The notes: generated from the sequence alone by a model not told the origin. 64,000 nt of DNA from Anaerolineales bacterium (GCA_026129255.1 JAHCIJ010000003.1:186001-250000); one strand, 5' to 3'. Numbered from the stretch's first letter, positions 8,636 through 17,415 are shown. Program-made: numbers and translations.

Positions 8636-9496
8636 ATGCGAACGCGACGAACCCTGTTATATGTGCCGGGGAGCGACTGGCGCAAAATGGAGAAAGCCGC
8701 CAGCTTAGGTGCCGATTGTGTGTGCTTGGACCTGGAAGATGGCGTGGCGCCCAGCAGCAAAACTGAAGCACGCCTACTCATCAGCAAAGCGCTCAGTGAG
8801 TTGGACTTTGGACGCAGTGAGCGTTTGCTGCGCGTGAACTCAGCCGATAGTGGTTTGCAGGCGGAAGACTTGCGATTAGCAGGCCACCCAAGCTTGCAGG
8901 GGCTTGTGCTGCCCAAAGCCGGCAGTGCCGCGGATGTGCAGGCGGTGGGCCACGTTTTGTTACGCGCAGAACAGGAGCGCAACCTCCCTCCCAATACACT
9001 GAGCTTGCTGACCCAGATCGAAAGCGCCATGGGGCTTGTGAACTTGAAGGAGATCGCCAGCGCAGACCCGCACCTGGTGGCGCTGGTCTTTGGCTCAGAA
9101 GATTTTGCCAGCGATGTTGGTGCTATCCGCACGCCCCAAGCAGATGAGATCTTTTATGCACGCAGCGCAGTAGCCATCCACGCTGCGGCGTTTGGCTTGC
9201 AAGCCATCGATATGCTGCACGTCAACTTCAAAGACGCCGCCGGGCTGAGCCAGCTGGCGGCCCAGGGCGCACGGCTGGGTTACAGCGGGATGCAGATCGT
9301 GCATCCAGACCAGATCGCACCGGTGGTGGCTGCATTCACTCCCAGTGCCGAAGAAGTGGCCTGGGCGCAGCGCGTAGTGGATGGCTACGAGCAGCACGCT
9401 GCCGAAGGCCGCGGCGCCTTTGCTCTAGATGGCAAGATGATCGATATGCCGTTGGTAAAGGCGGCGCGGCGGGTGCTGGCCCGCGCGGGATATTAG
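8636..9496 (+). CDS. CitE-like CoA-ester lyase, probably (R)-HMG-CoA lyase
   Basis: A 286-residue member of the HpcH/HpaI-CitE aldolase superfamily (TIM barrel, magnesium dependent). Visible are LLYVPGSDWRKMEKA, the metal-site region LDLEDGVAP at about 31-39, QIESAMGLVN with a metal-binding Glu, and VFGSEDFASDVG. No CitD or CitF partner is present, so citrate lyase is unlikely. The neighbouring carboxylase and MaoC genes point to cleavage of 3-hydroxy-3-methylglutaryl-CoA to acetoacetate and acetyl-CoA. Malyl-CoA lyase-like activity is the main alternative. The ATG follows the previous TAA directly. A strong terminator ends the operon. Confidence 0.82.
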   Translation: MRTRRTLLYVPGSDWRKMEKAASLGADCVCLDLEDGVAPSSKTEARLLISKALSELDFGRSERLLRVNSADSGLQAEDLRLAGHPSLQGLVLPKAGSAADVQAVGHVLLRAEQERNLPPNTLSLLTQIESAMGLVNLKEIASADPHLVALVFGSEDFASDVGAIRTPQADEIFYARSAVAIHAAAFGLQAIDMLHVNFKDAAGLSQLAAQGARLGYSGMQIVHPDQIAPVVAAFTPSAEEVAWAQRVVDGYEQHAAEGRGAFALDGKMIDMPLVKAARRVLARAGY

Positions 9497-9498
9497 AC

Positions 9499-9535
9499 AA
9501 AAAAAGAGGTCGGAGCAATCCGACCTCTTTTTTTT
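9499..9535. terminator. Bidirectional intrinsic terminator
   Basis: A 15-bp stem (9499-9513 with 9520-9534) has a 6-base loop, an A-run on the left and a T-run of eight on the right. It closes the carboxylase-lyase operon and, read the other way, the minus-strand DUF4349 gene. Confidence 0.9.
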
Positions 9536-9547
9536 GATGTGTGCAGG

Positions 9548-10498
9548 TTAGCGCTTCTTGCGTTTGGCCGCAGGTTTGGCGGGCGTGCGCCCGGCGGCGC
9601 GGCGCCGGCGCAGCCAGCGCACCAGCAGGTAGATGGGCAGGCCAAGCACCAGCAGGATGGGCAGCACATAAAGCGCCAACCAGATCACTGTGTTGATGAT
9701 ACCTTGCAGCGCGCTTACCAAAGCCTGGATGGCGTCTTTGGCTACGCCAACCGGCTCCCAGCCACCAATGGTGATGGGCTGCACGGCCTGGCTGGCGGTG
9801 AGCTCCACGCTGATGGCAGACAGGGCGGCAGACTCTTCGTAGTATTTGATCTGGCCCTTGAGCACTTCGATCTGCTCAGTGATGGCGTTGAGCTGGTTGA
9901 AGGCCGCCAGAATATCTTCAGATTCGATGGCATCTTGCATGATCTGGCGCAGCAGCACCTCAGCATCTTGCAGGTTGCGCAGGCGGGACTGCAGGTCAGT
10001 GTATTGTGCGGTAACGTCTTGGCCAGACAGGTTCTTGCTCAGCACCGTGTTGGCGTCAGCTTCGATCAGCTCCAGGGCTTCCTGTAAGCGTTCGGCTGGC
10101 ACGCGGATGGTGATGCTGCCCGAAGGCGCCTGCAAACCGTTGCTGAGTGTGCGCTGGTAGAGGTACGAGTCGACCACAAAGCCGCCAAAACGCTCTGCCA
10201 TCTGGGTGATGGACTGCATGGTCAGGTCGGGCTGATCGACCACTACTGAGATACTGGCATTTTGGATGACCAGGCGCTCTGCGTTGGTGTTCGGGGCGCT
10301 GGCGATGCTGCTTCCGCCTCCGAAACTGCTACTGGTGTCATAGGCCATTTCTTCCATGACCTGGGGAGCTGCGCCCATCGGCGCCTCAATGTACGCGCCA
10401 CCACGGTCAAAATCCATTGCGGGGGCGGCCGCGCCGCAGGCGCCCAGCGCCAGGGCAACAATCAGGGCTATAGGTAACAAAAGGGCTCGAGTTTTCAT
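9548..10498 (-). CDS. DUF4349-type membrane-anchored lipoprotein
   Basis: The 316-residue exported protein has a lipoprotein signal (basic start, hydrophobic core, lipobox LGAC at about 17-20), a low-complexity Ala/Gly linker, a folded region (about 65-230) containing a helical coiled coil between two beta parts, and one C-terminal membrane helix (about 265-290) followed by a very basic Arg/Lys tail. This architecture matches DUF4349 proteins, whose role is unknown. The ATG at 10498 has an AAAGGAG site 5 bases upstream and gives the signal peptide directly. The longer frame from 10564 would bury it. Confidence 0.8.
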   Translation of the reverse strand: MKTRALLLPIALIVALALGACGAAAPAMDFDRGGAYIEAPMGAAPQVMEEMAYDTSSSFGGGSSIASAPNTNAERLVIQNASISVVVDQPDLTMQSITQMAERFGGFVVDSYLYQRTLSNGLQAPSGSITIRVPAERLQEALELIEADANTVLSKNLSGQDVTAQYTDLQSRLRNLQDAEVLLRQIMQDAIESEDILAAFNQLNAITEQIEVLKGQIKYYEESAALSAISVELTASQAVQPITIGGWEPVGVAKDAIQALVSALQGIINTVIWLALYVLPILLVLGLPIYLLVRWLRRRRAAGRTPAKPAAKRKKR

Positions 10499-10557
10499 CG
10501 TTTCTCCTTTGAAAATCCTTCCACCCCTATAACGCACGAGCATGCGCAAAAGTTCCG

Positions 10558-11280
10558 TTACCAACCACCCTCCAGGCGGTTGATATGGCGCCCTGGCAGG
10601 CCGGCGGCTTGCATGCGGCTCTGCACCTCGGCGATAGCATACGGTACGCGGAACTGCTGCCAGGTGGAGTGCTCTGGGTCAAAGATGACGTAGGCGGCGC
10701 GCGGATCACGATCGCGCGGTTGGCCTACCGAGCCGGGGTTGGCAATGCAGCGCGCTTCCAAAGTGAACTCGCTGCCAGCATCGGGAATTTGCAGGTTGAT
10801 CGCCACGCCGTGTTCAATGAACAAGACGGGCACATGGGTGTGGCCTACAAAGCACAGCTGGGTATCAAAGAACGCAAAATTCTCGAGAGCGGAGTAGCTG
10901 TCCAGTAAATACTCCAGTACGGGTTGGCGCGGGCTGGCGTGTGCCAGGGTCACATCCCGCTCGCGGCGCATAGGCGTCAGCGAGCGCAGGAAGTTGAGCG
11001 AGTCTGGTGTGAGGATGCCATGCAGCCACTCTATGGACACACGCGCCTCATGGTTAAAGCTTTCCAGCGGCAACTCGCCAATGGCAGCGGCATCATGATT
11101 GCCCTGCAAACACACTAAATTCGGCAGACTGCTCAACCGAGCGATACATTCATTGGGGTCTGGCCCGTAACCGACCACATCACCCAGGCACCACACAGCA
11201 TCCACAGCGCCAGCATCCGCCAAAGCGGCTTCAAGCGCGGTGAGATTGGCGTGGATATCGCTAATGACCAGGATGCGCAT
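10558..11280 (-). CDS. Metallophosphoesterase (YfcE/MJ0936-type)
   Basis: The 240-residue calcineurin-like phosphoesterase keeps the metal ligands in order: D8-x-H10 in ISDIHAN, D34 in LGDVVGYGPDP, N61-H62-D63, and GHTH at 146-149. Family members hydrolyse phosphodiesters or phosphomonoesters. Some act on cyclic dinucleotides, but the substrate here cannot be told. The ATG at 11280 begins MRILVISDIH, the family start. An upstream in-frame extension to 11436 only overlaps cytidine deaminase. It lies 5 bases after that gene and is presumably cotranscribed with it. Confidence 0.88.
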   Translation of the reverse strand: MRILVISDIHANLTALEAALADAGAVDAVWCLGDVVGYGPDPNECIARLSSLPNLVCLQGNHDAAAIGELPLESFNHEARVSIEWLHGILTPDSLNFLRSLTPMRRERDVTLAHASPRQPVLEYLLDSYSALENFAFFDTQLCFVGHTHVPVLFIEHGVAINLQIPDAGSEFTLEARCIANPGSVGQPRDRDPRAAYVIFDPEHSTWQQFRVPYAIAEVQSRMQAAGLPGRHINRLEGGW

Positions 11281-11285
11281 GCAAG

Positions 11286-11684
11286 TTACGGCTTTACGTC
11301 TAGGTTGCTGGGCAGGAAGGCGCCAGGCAGCAGTTCGTTCACAGTGGATTCTTGCAGGATCTCGCCTGCTTCGTTGGCCAGTAGCACCGTCGCCTGCAGG
11401 GCGAACTCGGCCAGCACCTGGCGGCACGAGCCGCACGGCGAACCACCATCGCGCGTCACCACGGCGATGGAGTCAAAATCGCGCTCACCCTGCATGATGG
11501 CGGTGAACACGGCGACGCGTTCGGCACAGATGGAATCAGGGTAGGCAGCGTTCTCAATGTTGGCGCCCAGATAGACCTTGCCTGCTTTGGTGCGCAACGC
11601 TGCGCCGACGCGATAGTTTGAATAGGGTGCATAGGCTGCTTGCTGTGCCTGGTGGGCAGCCTTGACCAGCTCATTCTTCGGCAT
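11286..11684 (-). CDS. cdd: Cytidine deaminase
   Basis: Deaminates cytidine and deoxycytidine to uridine forms in pyrimidine salvage. At 132 residues it is the short, homotetrameric type. The zinc site is complete: C53-A-E55 (proton-shuttling Glu) and P-C84-G-S-C87. The ATG at 11684 has an AAGGA ribosome site. It overlaps the end of the CorC-like gene by 14 bases, which suggests translational coupling within the minus-strand operon glmU-corC-cdd-phosphoesterase. Confidence 0.93.
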   Translation of the reverse strand: MPKNELVKAAHQAQQAAYAPYSNYRVGAALRTKAGKVYLGANIENAAYPDSICAERVAVFTAIMQGERDFDSIAVVTRDGGSPCGSCRQVLAEFALQATVLLANEAGEILQESTVNELLPGAFLPSNLDVKP

Positions 11685-13011
11685 TGTGTTCCTTCTCTGC
11701 TGTGGTCTCATCCGCTTCAGCGCGCAGGGCGCGCACGCGGCGGACGCGCCGCCCGCTGATCAATTCTACAGTGAGCAGCACACCATCTTGCTTGAGTTGC
11801 TCGCCGGCGCGCGGCAAACGACCCAGCTCGCTGAACAAGAAGCCGCCCAGCGTATCTGCATTCTCGGTGCTCAAGTCACTTTGCATGATTTCATTGAACT
11901 CCGCCAGTGGAATGCGACCATGAAAAATGTATTCGCTGTCCGTCACTCTCTGGGCGATCTGCTCTTCACCCAGGTCGTACTCGTCCTGGATCTCGCCCAC
12001 GATCTCTTCCATTACATCTTCCAGCGTTACCAGGCCGGCCACACCGCCATATTCGTCAACGACGATCGCCATGTGGATGCGCATACCCTGCATTTCGGGC
12101 AGCAGCTCATCCAGCGTCTTGGATTCTGGCACGATGTAGGGGCGGCGGATCAGATCTTGCAGGGTCTTGTATTGCTCTTCGCCCCGCCAAACTTTGAGAA
12201 TGTCCTTAATGTACAGCAGGCCGAGCACATTGTCGATGGAATCCTTGTAGATCGGAATGCGCGAGTAACCTGAATCAATAATGGCATCGCGCGCTTGCTC
12301 AATGGTTGTATCCACTTCCAGCGCGAAGATGTCAATGCGCGGCACCATGATCTCGCGTACCAGCGTGTCACCAAACTCCACGATGGACATGATCATCTCA
12401 TGTTCGTCTTCTTCCAGCACGCCTTGCTGCTCGCTGGCATCTACAAAAGATTTCAACTCATCTTCAGTGATGCTTTCCAGGTCTGCCACACTCTGGCCGC
12501 GTGAGGTCAGGCGTGTGAGCAGGAAGATCATCGGCGACATGAGCGTGTTGACCACGCGGGCCACGCCGCTGAGACGCAAGGACCAGCGCTCTGGGTCTTG
12601 CAGCACGTGGCGCTCTACAAAGAATTCTGCCAGCCAGATTATGAAACCAACAGCAACCAACGAACCAAGATTGATGGCAGAAGCGCTGCCTTGGGAGGTG
12701 GGGATGAGGAAATCCAGCACCAGCCCGGCCATCAGGAAGCGCAACAAGGCCAGCGCTAGTTGAAGAGCATCTCTCAGGTTTTGGCGGTGCTTTAACAGGT
12801 CCAGCGTGCGGGCAGCCTTTTTGCCGGCCTCGTCTTCAAGCGATACAAGGCGGGTTTGGCGCACATTGATGATGCTCGCACGCGTGGCGGTGACCAGGAG
12901 GTCAAAGATCAGTAATAGGGTGAGAACAATAATGAGCGGACTAATCAGAACCTTCCAGTTTGCGGATGGCGCGGGCCGGAACGCCCGCCACCACGGTATT
13001 TGCAGGGACAT
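11671..13011 (-). CDS. HlyC/CorC-type membrane protein (CNNM-like, CBS pair)
   Basis: A membrane protein of up to 446 residues linked to magnesium/cobalt efflux or homeostasis. There are three hydrophobic helices (about 23-45, 82-104 and 112-130), forming a DUF21-like part, then two CBS domains (about 218-340, with MVPR, GYSRIPIY and VVDEYGGVAGLVTLED) and a C-terminal CorC_HlyC domain (about 350-425). The start is uncertain. The ATG at 13011 overlaps glmU by 71 bases, and no good internal ATG/GTG precedes the first helix, though a CTG lies near the glmU stop. Confidence 0.85.
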   Translation of the reverse strand: MSLQIPWWRAFRPAPSANWKVLISPLIIVLTLLLIFDLLVTATRASIINVRQTRLVSLEDEAGKKAARTLDLLKHRQNLRDALQLALALLRFLMAGLVLDFLIPTSQGSASAINLGSLVAVGFIIWLAEFFVERHVLQDPERWSLRLSGVARVVNTLMSPMIFLLTRLTSRGQSVADLESITEDELKSFVDASEQQGVLEEDEHEMIMSIVEFGDTLVREIMVPRIDIFALEVDTTIEQARDAIIDSGYSRIPIYKDSIDNVLGLLYIKDILKVWRGEEQYKTLQDLIRRPYIVPESKTLDELLPEMQGMRIHMAIVVDEYGGVAGLVTLEDVMEEIVGEIQDEYDLGEEQIAQRVTDSEYIFHGRIPLAEFNEIMQSDLSTENADTLGGFLFSELGRLPRAGEQLKQDGVLLTVELISGRRVRRVRALRAEADETTAEKEHNAEE

Positions 13012-14293
13012 CTTTGGTGACTACGGCGCCCGCCCCGGTACGGGCGCCTTTGCCGATGTGTAGCGGGGCAACGAGCATGGTGTCACTGCCGATGAAGACG
13101 CCATCTTCGATCACAGTGGGGTTCTTATTCTTCCCATCGTAGTTGGCAGTGATGGTACCGGCGCCGATATTGACGTCTTTGCCGATGGTGGCGTCGCCAA
13201 TGTAAGAGAAGTGCCCCATCTTGACGCCTGCTGCCAGGCGTGAATTCTTGATCTCGCCAAAGTTACCCATATGCACACCGTCGCCCAGTTCGGCGCCTTT
13301 GCGCAGATGCGCAAACGGGCCGATGTCCACGTGATTCTCGATGATGGCGTGCTCCACCACGGCAGCCTGAATTTGGCAGTGGTTGCCGACCCGGCTATGG
13401 TGGATGGAGGTGTTGGGGCCAATCGTGCAGTCTTCGCCGATCTGGGTGCCAGCCAGCAGCATCGTATTGGGCAGGATGGTGGTGTCCTGCCCGATGGTGA
13501 CGCCTGGCTCGATGTATGTGGTGAGTGGGTCCTGGATGGTGACACCGGCCAGCATCCAGTGGCGGTTGATGCGCTGGCGCAGGGCAAACTCGGCCTCGGC
13601 CAAGTGCTCGCGCGTGTTGATGCCGATCGCCTCCGTGGCATCCTGTAGCTCCACGGTGTGGATCGGCTTGCCCTGGCTCACGGCAATTGCGAGTAGATCA
13701 GTGAGGTAATACTCACCTTTTTTGGCAGAGGGTTTAAGTTGCGGCAAGGCCGACCATAGCCACTCAGCGTCGAAGCAGTAAGTGCCGACATTCAGTTCAC
13801 CGATCAGGAGTTGTTCGGGGGTTGCCTCGGCCTCTTCGATGATGGCTACCGGCTTCCCTTCGATACGGTGAATGCGCCCAAACCCACGGGCATTTTTCTG
13901 TATCAGGGTAAGCAGCGTAATAGTGGCCTTGCTTTGAGCGTGGGCTTCTACCAGGGCTGCCAGGCTCTCGCCGGTGAGCAAGGGCAGGTCTGCATTGGAG
14001 ACCAGCACCTGGCCTGCTTTGCCTGCTAGCAGGGCTTGCGCCTGCATCACCGCATGCCCGGTGCCGTTTTGTTCCAGCTGCTCCACATACTCGGCCTGCT
14101 CGCCGACTTCAGCGCGGATGGCTTCGGCTTGATGGCCGATGACCAGTACCGGCAGCGGATCGCCAGCTTGGCGCGCCGCATCCAGTGCGTAGTGCACCAT
14201 GGGCTTGCCGCCAATAGGATGCAGGATTTTGGGTGTACGCGAGCGCATGCGCGTGCCCTTGCCCGCCGCCAGAATGATGACGCGCGTGCTCAT
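12941..14293 (-). CDS. glmU: Bifunctional N-acetylglucosamine-1-P uridyltransferase / glucosamine-1-P acetyltransferase
   Basis: Makes UDP-GlcNAc, the precursor for peptidoglycan and for the sugar pathways coded further right. The 450 residues start with the pyrophosphorylase signature LAAGKGTRMRS.TPK, continue with QNGTGHAVMQA and NADLPLL, and from about residue 250 form a left-handed beta-helix of hexapeptide repeats ending in acetyltransferase motifs (GNFGEIKNS, YIGDATIG, NIGAGTITANYDGKNK). ATG 14293 gives MSTRVIILAAG; a start four codons earlier is possible. It is the first gene of the minus-strand operon after tRNA-Gln. Confidence 0.95.
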   Translation of the reverse strand: MSTRVIILAAGKGTRMRSRTPKILHPIGGKPMVHYALDAARQAGDPLPVLVIGHQAEAIRAEVGEQAEYVEQLEQNGTGHAVMQAQALLAGKAGQVLVSNADLPLLTGESLAALVEAHAQSKATITLLTLIQKNARGFGRIHRIEGKPVAIIEEAEATPEQLLIGELNVGTYCFDAEWLWSALPQLKPSAKKGEYYLTDLLAIAVSQGKPIHTVELQDATEAIGINTREHLAEAEFALRQRINRHWMLAGVTIQDPLTTYIEPGVTIGQDTTILPNTMLLAGTQIGEDCTIGPNTSIHHSRVGNHCQIQAAVVEHAIIENHVDIGPFAHLRKGAELGDGVHMGNFGEIKNSRLAAGVKMGHFSYIGDATIGKDVNIGAGTITANYDGKNKNPTVIEDGVFIGSDTMLVAPLHIGKGARTGAGAVVTKDVPANTVVAGVPARAIRKLEGSD

Positions 14294-14382
14294 AGAGCCA
14301 AGCACCCGGCAGGTGTTGAGATTAGGGGTTGAAGTGAAGAATCAGGGAGAGGGTCTTCTGAGGCTTGCATGGTTGAAGCAAG

Positions 14383-14453
14383 TCGGGGCGCCTGGACTCG
14401 AACCAGGATCCACGGATTCAAAGTCCGGTGTGCTGCCATTGCACCACGCCCCA
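14383..14453 (-). tRNA. tRNA-Gln (anticodon UUG)
   Basis: The minus strand folds into a 71-base cloverleaf: acceptor stem starting TGGGGCG and ending CGCCCCG, D arm GTGC/GCAC, anticodon loop CTTTGAA with anticodon TTG, and T arm CCTGG-TTCGAGT-CCAGG. CCA is not encoded. The first acceptor pair is U-G, consistent with the weak first pair usual for glutamine tRNAs. It lies between the response regulator gene and glmU. Confidence 0.92.
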
Positions 14454-14511
14454 ATGGATCGGGCTTAGCCGAAGGCGAGAAATTGTAACATGCCAGGGGT
14501 GCGGCTTGCGG

Positions 14512-15522
14512 CTACGGTGCGCTGGGCGCCAGCCCGATCTGGGCGGCCTGCTCGTAGCTGAGCGCGCCGTGTAGTGGTGCGCTAGGCATCTCCACGGCCT
14601 GCCAGTAACGCTCAGCGGCCACGCGGCTGGGACGTGTATCTGCACGTTCGAGCAGCTGTTCGAGTTGCGGATCGGTATCTTCGAGGCGCAACGTGTCACT
14701 TGGCGTAGGCGTGGCGGATACAGCGAGCGCAGATGCAGGCTGCACCAGGCGCTGAGCGACCTTTTGCAGCGCCTGTGCCAAAGCGGCAGCGCGCGGGCTG
14801 CTCAGCGGGCGGGTGACCACGACCAGACAGCGTTCATCTGCCAGACTAGCGGCGTAGATATGTTCATCGGGGCCGCGTACGGCCAGTAGGTCATCCGGCT
14901 GAGGCGCGCCAAGTAGCATGGCCATGCGCTGCGCGGCTTGGCGCGCAGCGAGCAATTGCGGAAACAAATGTGCCTCGATAGCGGGATTGGGCAACACACC
15001 AGCCCGCGCCAGCACCTGCCCGTGCGGCGAGACCAGCAAGACCGAATAGGCCTGCAAGGTCATACGCAACTCGGCCAACTGTTGCGCTGTGCTGGAGGCA
15101 GTATCGTCGGCGTTTTGGATGACGGAGAGTTCGTTGGGTAGGATGGTTTTCACCAGCCCAAGTTGACGCTCGACCGCATCCAGCACGTCGGCAAGCTCTA
15201 CGGGCTTGAAAAAGAATGCGTCTGCGCCGCTGCGTGCCACCTGGCTGCGGATGGCTTCGTCCTGCACACCGCTCAGCAGAATGACGCGGGTGGCCGGGTT
15301 GTGGCGGCGGAAACGCGCCATCAACTCCAGGCCAGAGATGCCCGGCAGCAGCACATCGGCGATCAAGAGGTCAAACGGAGCGTCTTGCAACGCGCGCAAA
15401 GCTGCCTCGGCGGAGGGGGCACTGTGCGCCGTGAGCGCCGGGCCAAGGCTGGCAAGCCCTTCCAGCAATGCATTGGCTGCCAGAGCTTGATCTTCAACGA
15501 TCAGAACGCGTTTTACAGACAT
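14512..15522 (-). CDS. Response regulator with Roadblock/LC7-like domain
   Basis: A 336-residue regulator. Residues 1-122 are a receiver domain with acidic ED (10-11), phospho-acceptor D56 in LLIADVLLPG, switch Ser in LLSG and K106. No DNA-binding domain follows. Residues about 145-262 (TLQAYSVLLVSPHGQVLARAG to QALQKVAQRL) resemble a Roadblock/LC7 domain, the family that includes MglB-type GTPase partners. The last 75 residues look disordered. A TACAAT box ends 6 bases before the ATG, so the mRNA may be leaderless. No histidine kinase is adjacent. Confidence 0.78.
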   Translation of the reverse strand: MSVKRVLIVEDQALAANALLEGLASLGPALTAHSAPSAEAALRALQDAPFDLLIADVLLPGISGLELMARFRRHNPATRVILLSGVQDEAIRSQVARSGADAFFFKPVELADVLDAVERQLGLVKTILPNELSVIQNADDTASSTAQQLAELRMTLQAYSVLLVSPHGQVLARAGVLPNPAIEAHLFPQLLAARQAAQRMAMLLGAPQPDDLLAVRGPDEHIYAASLADERCLVVVTRPLSSPRAAALAQALQKVAQRLVQPASALAVSATPTPSDTLRLEDTDPQLEQLLERADTRPSRVAAERYWQAVEMPSAPLHGALSYEQAAQIGLAPSAP

Positions 15523-15534
15523 GCGCGCATTGTA
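15520..15534 (-). promoter_or_regulatory. Leaderless-type -10 element of the response regulator gene
   Basis: On the minus strand TACAAT (15534-15529) is followed by six bases and the ATG at 15522. The spacing matches the boxes at 1162 and 3555. No ribosome site or clear -35 box is present. Confidence 0.45.
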
Positions 15535-15585
15535 CGCATGCAGTAGCCCCCACGCGCTATTTTTTAGACCTGAGTTTTTTGCGGA

Positions 15586-16359
15586 TTAGTTGTCTTCTAG
15601 AACCACCCAGGGCTGGCCGCTCTCTGGGTTTGAGAGGATGCGCGTGGACACTGCGTAGGCTTTTTGCAGCGTTGGCTCGGTCAGCACTTCCTGCGGGCTG
15701 CCGAGTGCCTGAAGTCGCCCGTTCACCAGCAGCGCCAGCCGTTGAGCGAACAAGGAAGCCAGGTTAAGGTCATGCAGCGCCACCAGCACAGCCAGCTTGC
15801 GTTCTTTGGCTAGGCTACGCACGACGTTGAGAATAGCTACTTGGTGGTGCAAGTCCAGGTGAGCCGTCGGCTCATCCAGCAGCAGGATGGGGCAATCCTG
15901 CGCAAGGGCGCGGGCGAGCAGCACGCGCTGCTGCTCGCCGCCAGAAAGCTGCCCGGCACGGCGGTTTTTTAGCGCGGCGCACTCGGTAATCTGCATGGCC
16001 CACTCAATTTTGGCGATATCGGCTGCACCCAATGACCCAAGCCAGTTGAGGTGCGGCGTGCGTCCAAGGGCAACGCACTCGTAGACCGTGAATGCTGGCG
16101 GTAATTGAGTGGATTGTGGCACCACACTGATCAGGCGGGCGCGTTCGCTCTCAGGCAGGCCAAGTAGGTCTTTGCCGTCCACCAACACCTGGCCAGCAAT
16201 GGGCTTGAGTACGCCGCTTAGGGCGCGGATCAGGCTGCTCTTGCCCGCCCCGTTAGGCCCGATCAGCCCCAGCACCTCGCCGGCTTGCAACTGCAAGCTG
16301 AACCCTGAGAGGACGTGTGTGCCGCCGTAGCTGAGTTCGAGGTCTGTGATCTGCAGCAT
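15586..16359 (-). CDS. btuD: Cobalamin ABC transporter ATP-binding protein
   Basis: The 257-residue FecE/BtuD-type ATPase powers uptake through the permease encoded before it. It has Walker A GPNGAGKS at 34-41, Q-loop VVPQ at about 78-81, signature LSGGEQQR at 137-144, Walker B LLLDEP at 158-163, and the H-loop in ALHDLN near 196. Its start lies 3 bases after the permease stop. Cobalamin as substrate is inferred from the riboswitch at the head of the operon. The last gene of the operon lacks an obvious terminator hairpin. Confidence 0.9.
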   Translation of the reverse strand: MLQITDLELSYGGTHVLSGFSLQLQAGEVLGLIGPNGAGKSSLIRALSGVLKPIAGQVLVDGKDLLGLPESERARLISVVPQSTQLPPAFTVYECVALGRTPHLNWLGSLGAADIAKIEWAMQITECAALKNRRAGQLSGGEQQRVLLARALAQDCPILLLDEPTAHLDLHHQVAILNVVRSLAKERKLAVLVALHDLNLASLFAQRLALLVNGRLQALGSPQEVLTEPTLQKAYAVSTRILSNPESGQPWVVLEDN

Positions 16360-16362
16360 GGC

Positions 16363-17376
16363 TTACCAGTACATCTGCGCTTTGGCGCGGCGCAACAACC
16401 AGAGAAAGAAGGGCACACCCACCAGGGCGGTGACGATGCCTACCGGCACCACCTGCGGCGAGAGTACGGTGCGCGCCAGGGCATCGGCCAAGAGCAGTGC
16501 GGCGGCTCCTCCCAATAAGGAGAGCGGCAACAGGCGGCGATGGTCGCCACCCCAGATGAGACGCATAGAGTGCGGGATGACCAAGCCGATGAAGCCGATC
16601 ATGCCGGAGAAGGCCACCGCCGCGGCCGCCGCCAGCGAGGCGGCGATGATGAGCACCAATTTGATACGCTCTACTGGAATGCCAAGTTGCTGGGCTTGCT
16701 CTTCGCCCGTTTGCAATACATTGAGCTGGTGCCCGGAGAGCAAGAGAATGATGAGGCCCACCACCACATAGGGCAGCATGGCCAGCACTGGCTGCCAACC
16801 ACTGAGCGTCGCGCCGCCCAGCAGCCAGGCGATGGCGCGGCGCAACTCGCTCTCCGATTGCATCATGAGGAATGAGCTCAGCGAGGTGGCGAAGGTGCTC
16901 ACGGCGACACCCGCCAGGATGAGTGTAGTCACCGGTACGGTCTTACCCAACTTGGCGATCCAGTACACGATGGCCACGGTGGCTAGCGCTCCGATAAAGG
17001 CAGCCGCGGGCACGCTGTAAAAGCCCAGCCAATCCTTGGGCCAGTCATGTGCCATCATGGTGATGGCTCCCAGGCCCGCGCCAGAGGCGACGCCGATGAG
17101 GTACGGGTCCGCCAGGGGGTTGCGGAACAGGCCCTGGTACGCGGTGCCGCTGCCCGCCAGCGCTGCGCCGGTGAGGGTGATGAGCACGGCGTGTGGCACA
17201 CGGATCTCGTACAAGATCGTGCCAAACACGGCTTGTAGCTGCTCAATGCCGAGCAGTGACTTCACAATTTGAAGTGGTGGGATGAATACAGAACCCAGGG
17301 CAATACTAAAGATAAATGCGCCAACCAAAAGGATGGTGTTAGTGAGAAACGGGTGGCGACGGATGAATGTTTTCAT
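16363..17376 (-). CDS. btuC: Cobalamin ABC transporter permease
   Basis: The 337-residue FecCD-family permease has about ten hydrophobic helices, a basic N terminus, the family loop GSGTAYQGLFRNPLADP.LIG at about 85-105, and the typical end segment GFIGLVIPH..R near 260-270. It forms the membrane channel with BtuD and receives B12 from BtuF. ATG at 17376 (MKTFIRRHPFL) was chosen over a longer frame that would run through the intercistronic hairpin. Confidence 0.9.
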   Translation of the reverse strand: MKTFIRRHPFLTNTILLVGAFIFSIALGSVFIPPLQIVKSLLGIEQLQAVFGTILYEIRVPHAVLITLTGAALAGSGTAYQGLFRNPLADPYLIGVASGAGLGAITMMAHDWPKDWLGFYSVPAAAFIGALATVAIVYWIAKLGKTVPVTTLILAGVAVSTFATSLSSFLMMQSESELRRAIAWLLGGATLSGWQPVLAMLPYVVVGLIILLLSGHQLNVLQTGEEQAQQLGIPVERIKLVLIIAASLAAAAAVAFSGMIGFIGLVIPHSMRLIWGGDHRRLLPLSLLGGAAALLLADALARTVLSPQVVPVGIVTALVGVPFFLWLLRRAKAQMYW

Positions 17377-17385
17377 GAGTCCATA

Positions 17386-17415
17386 CTGATGGCAGGGCAA
17401 AAGCCCTGCCATCAG
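17386..17415 (-). repeat. Strong intercistronic hairpin between btuF and btuC
   Basis: A perfect 13-bp inverted repeat (17386-17398 and 17403-17415) with a 4-base loop sits 15 bases after the btuF stop and 9 bases before the btuC start. In the transcribed (minus) direction no U-run follows, so it should not terminate. A six-base T-run exists only on the plus side. By analogy with other binding-protein transporter operons it could protect the 3' end of btuF mRNA and raise binding-protein output. Confidence 0.6.

Noticed and set aside
9539..10087. 182-codon plus-strand frame opposite the DUF4349 lipoprotein
   Set aside because: It starts inside a terminator context and lies wholly on the antisense of a supported gene.
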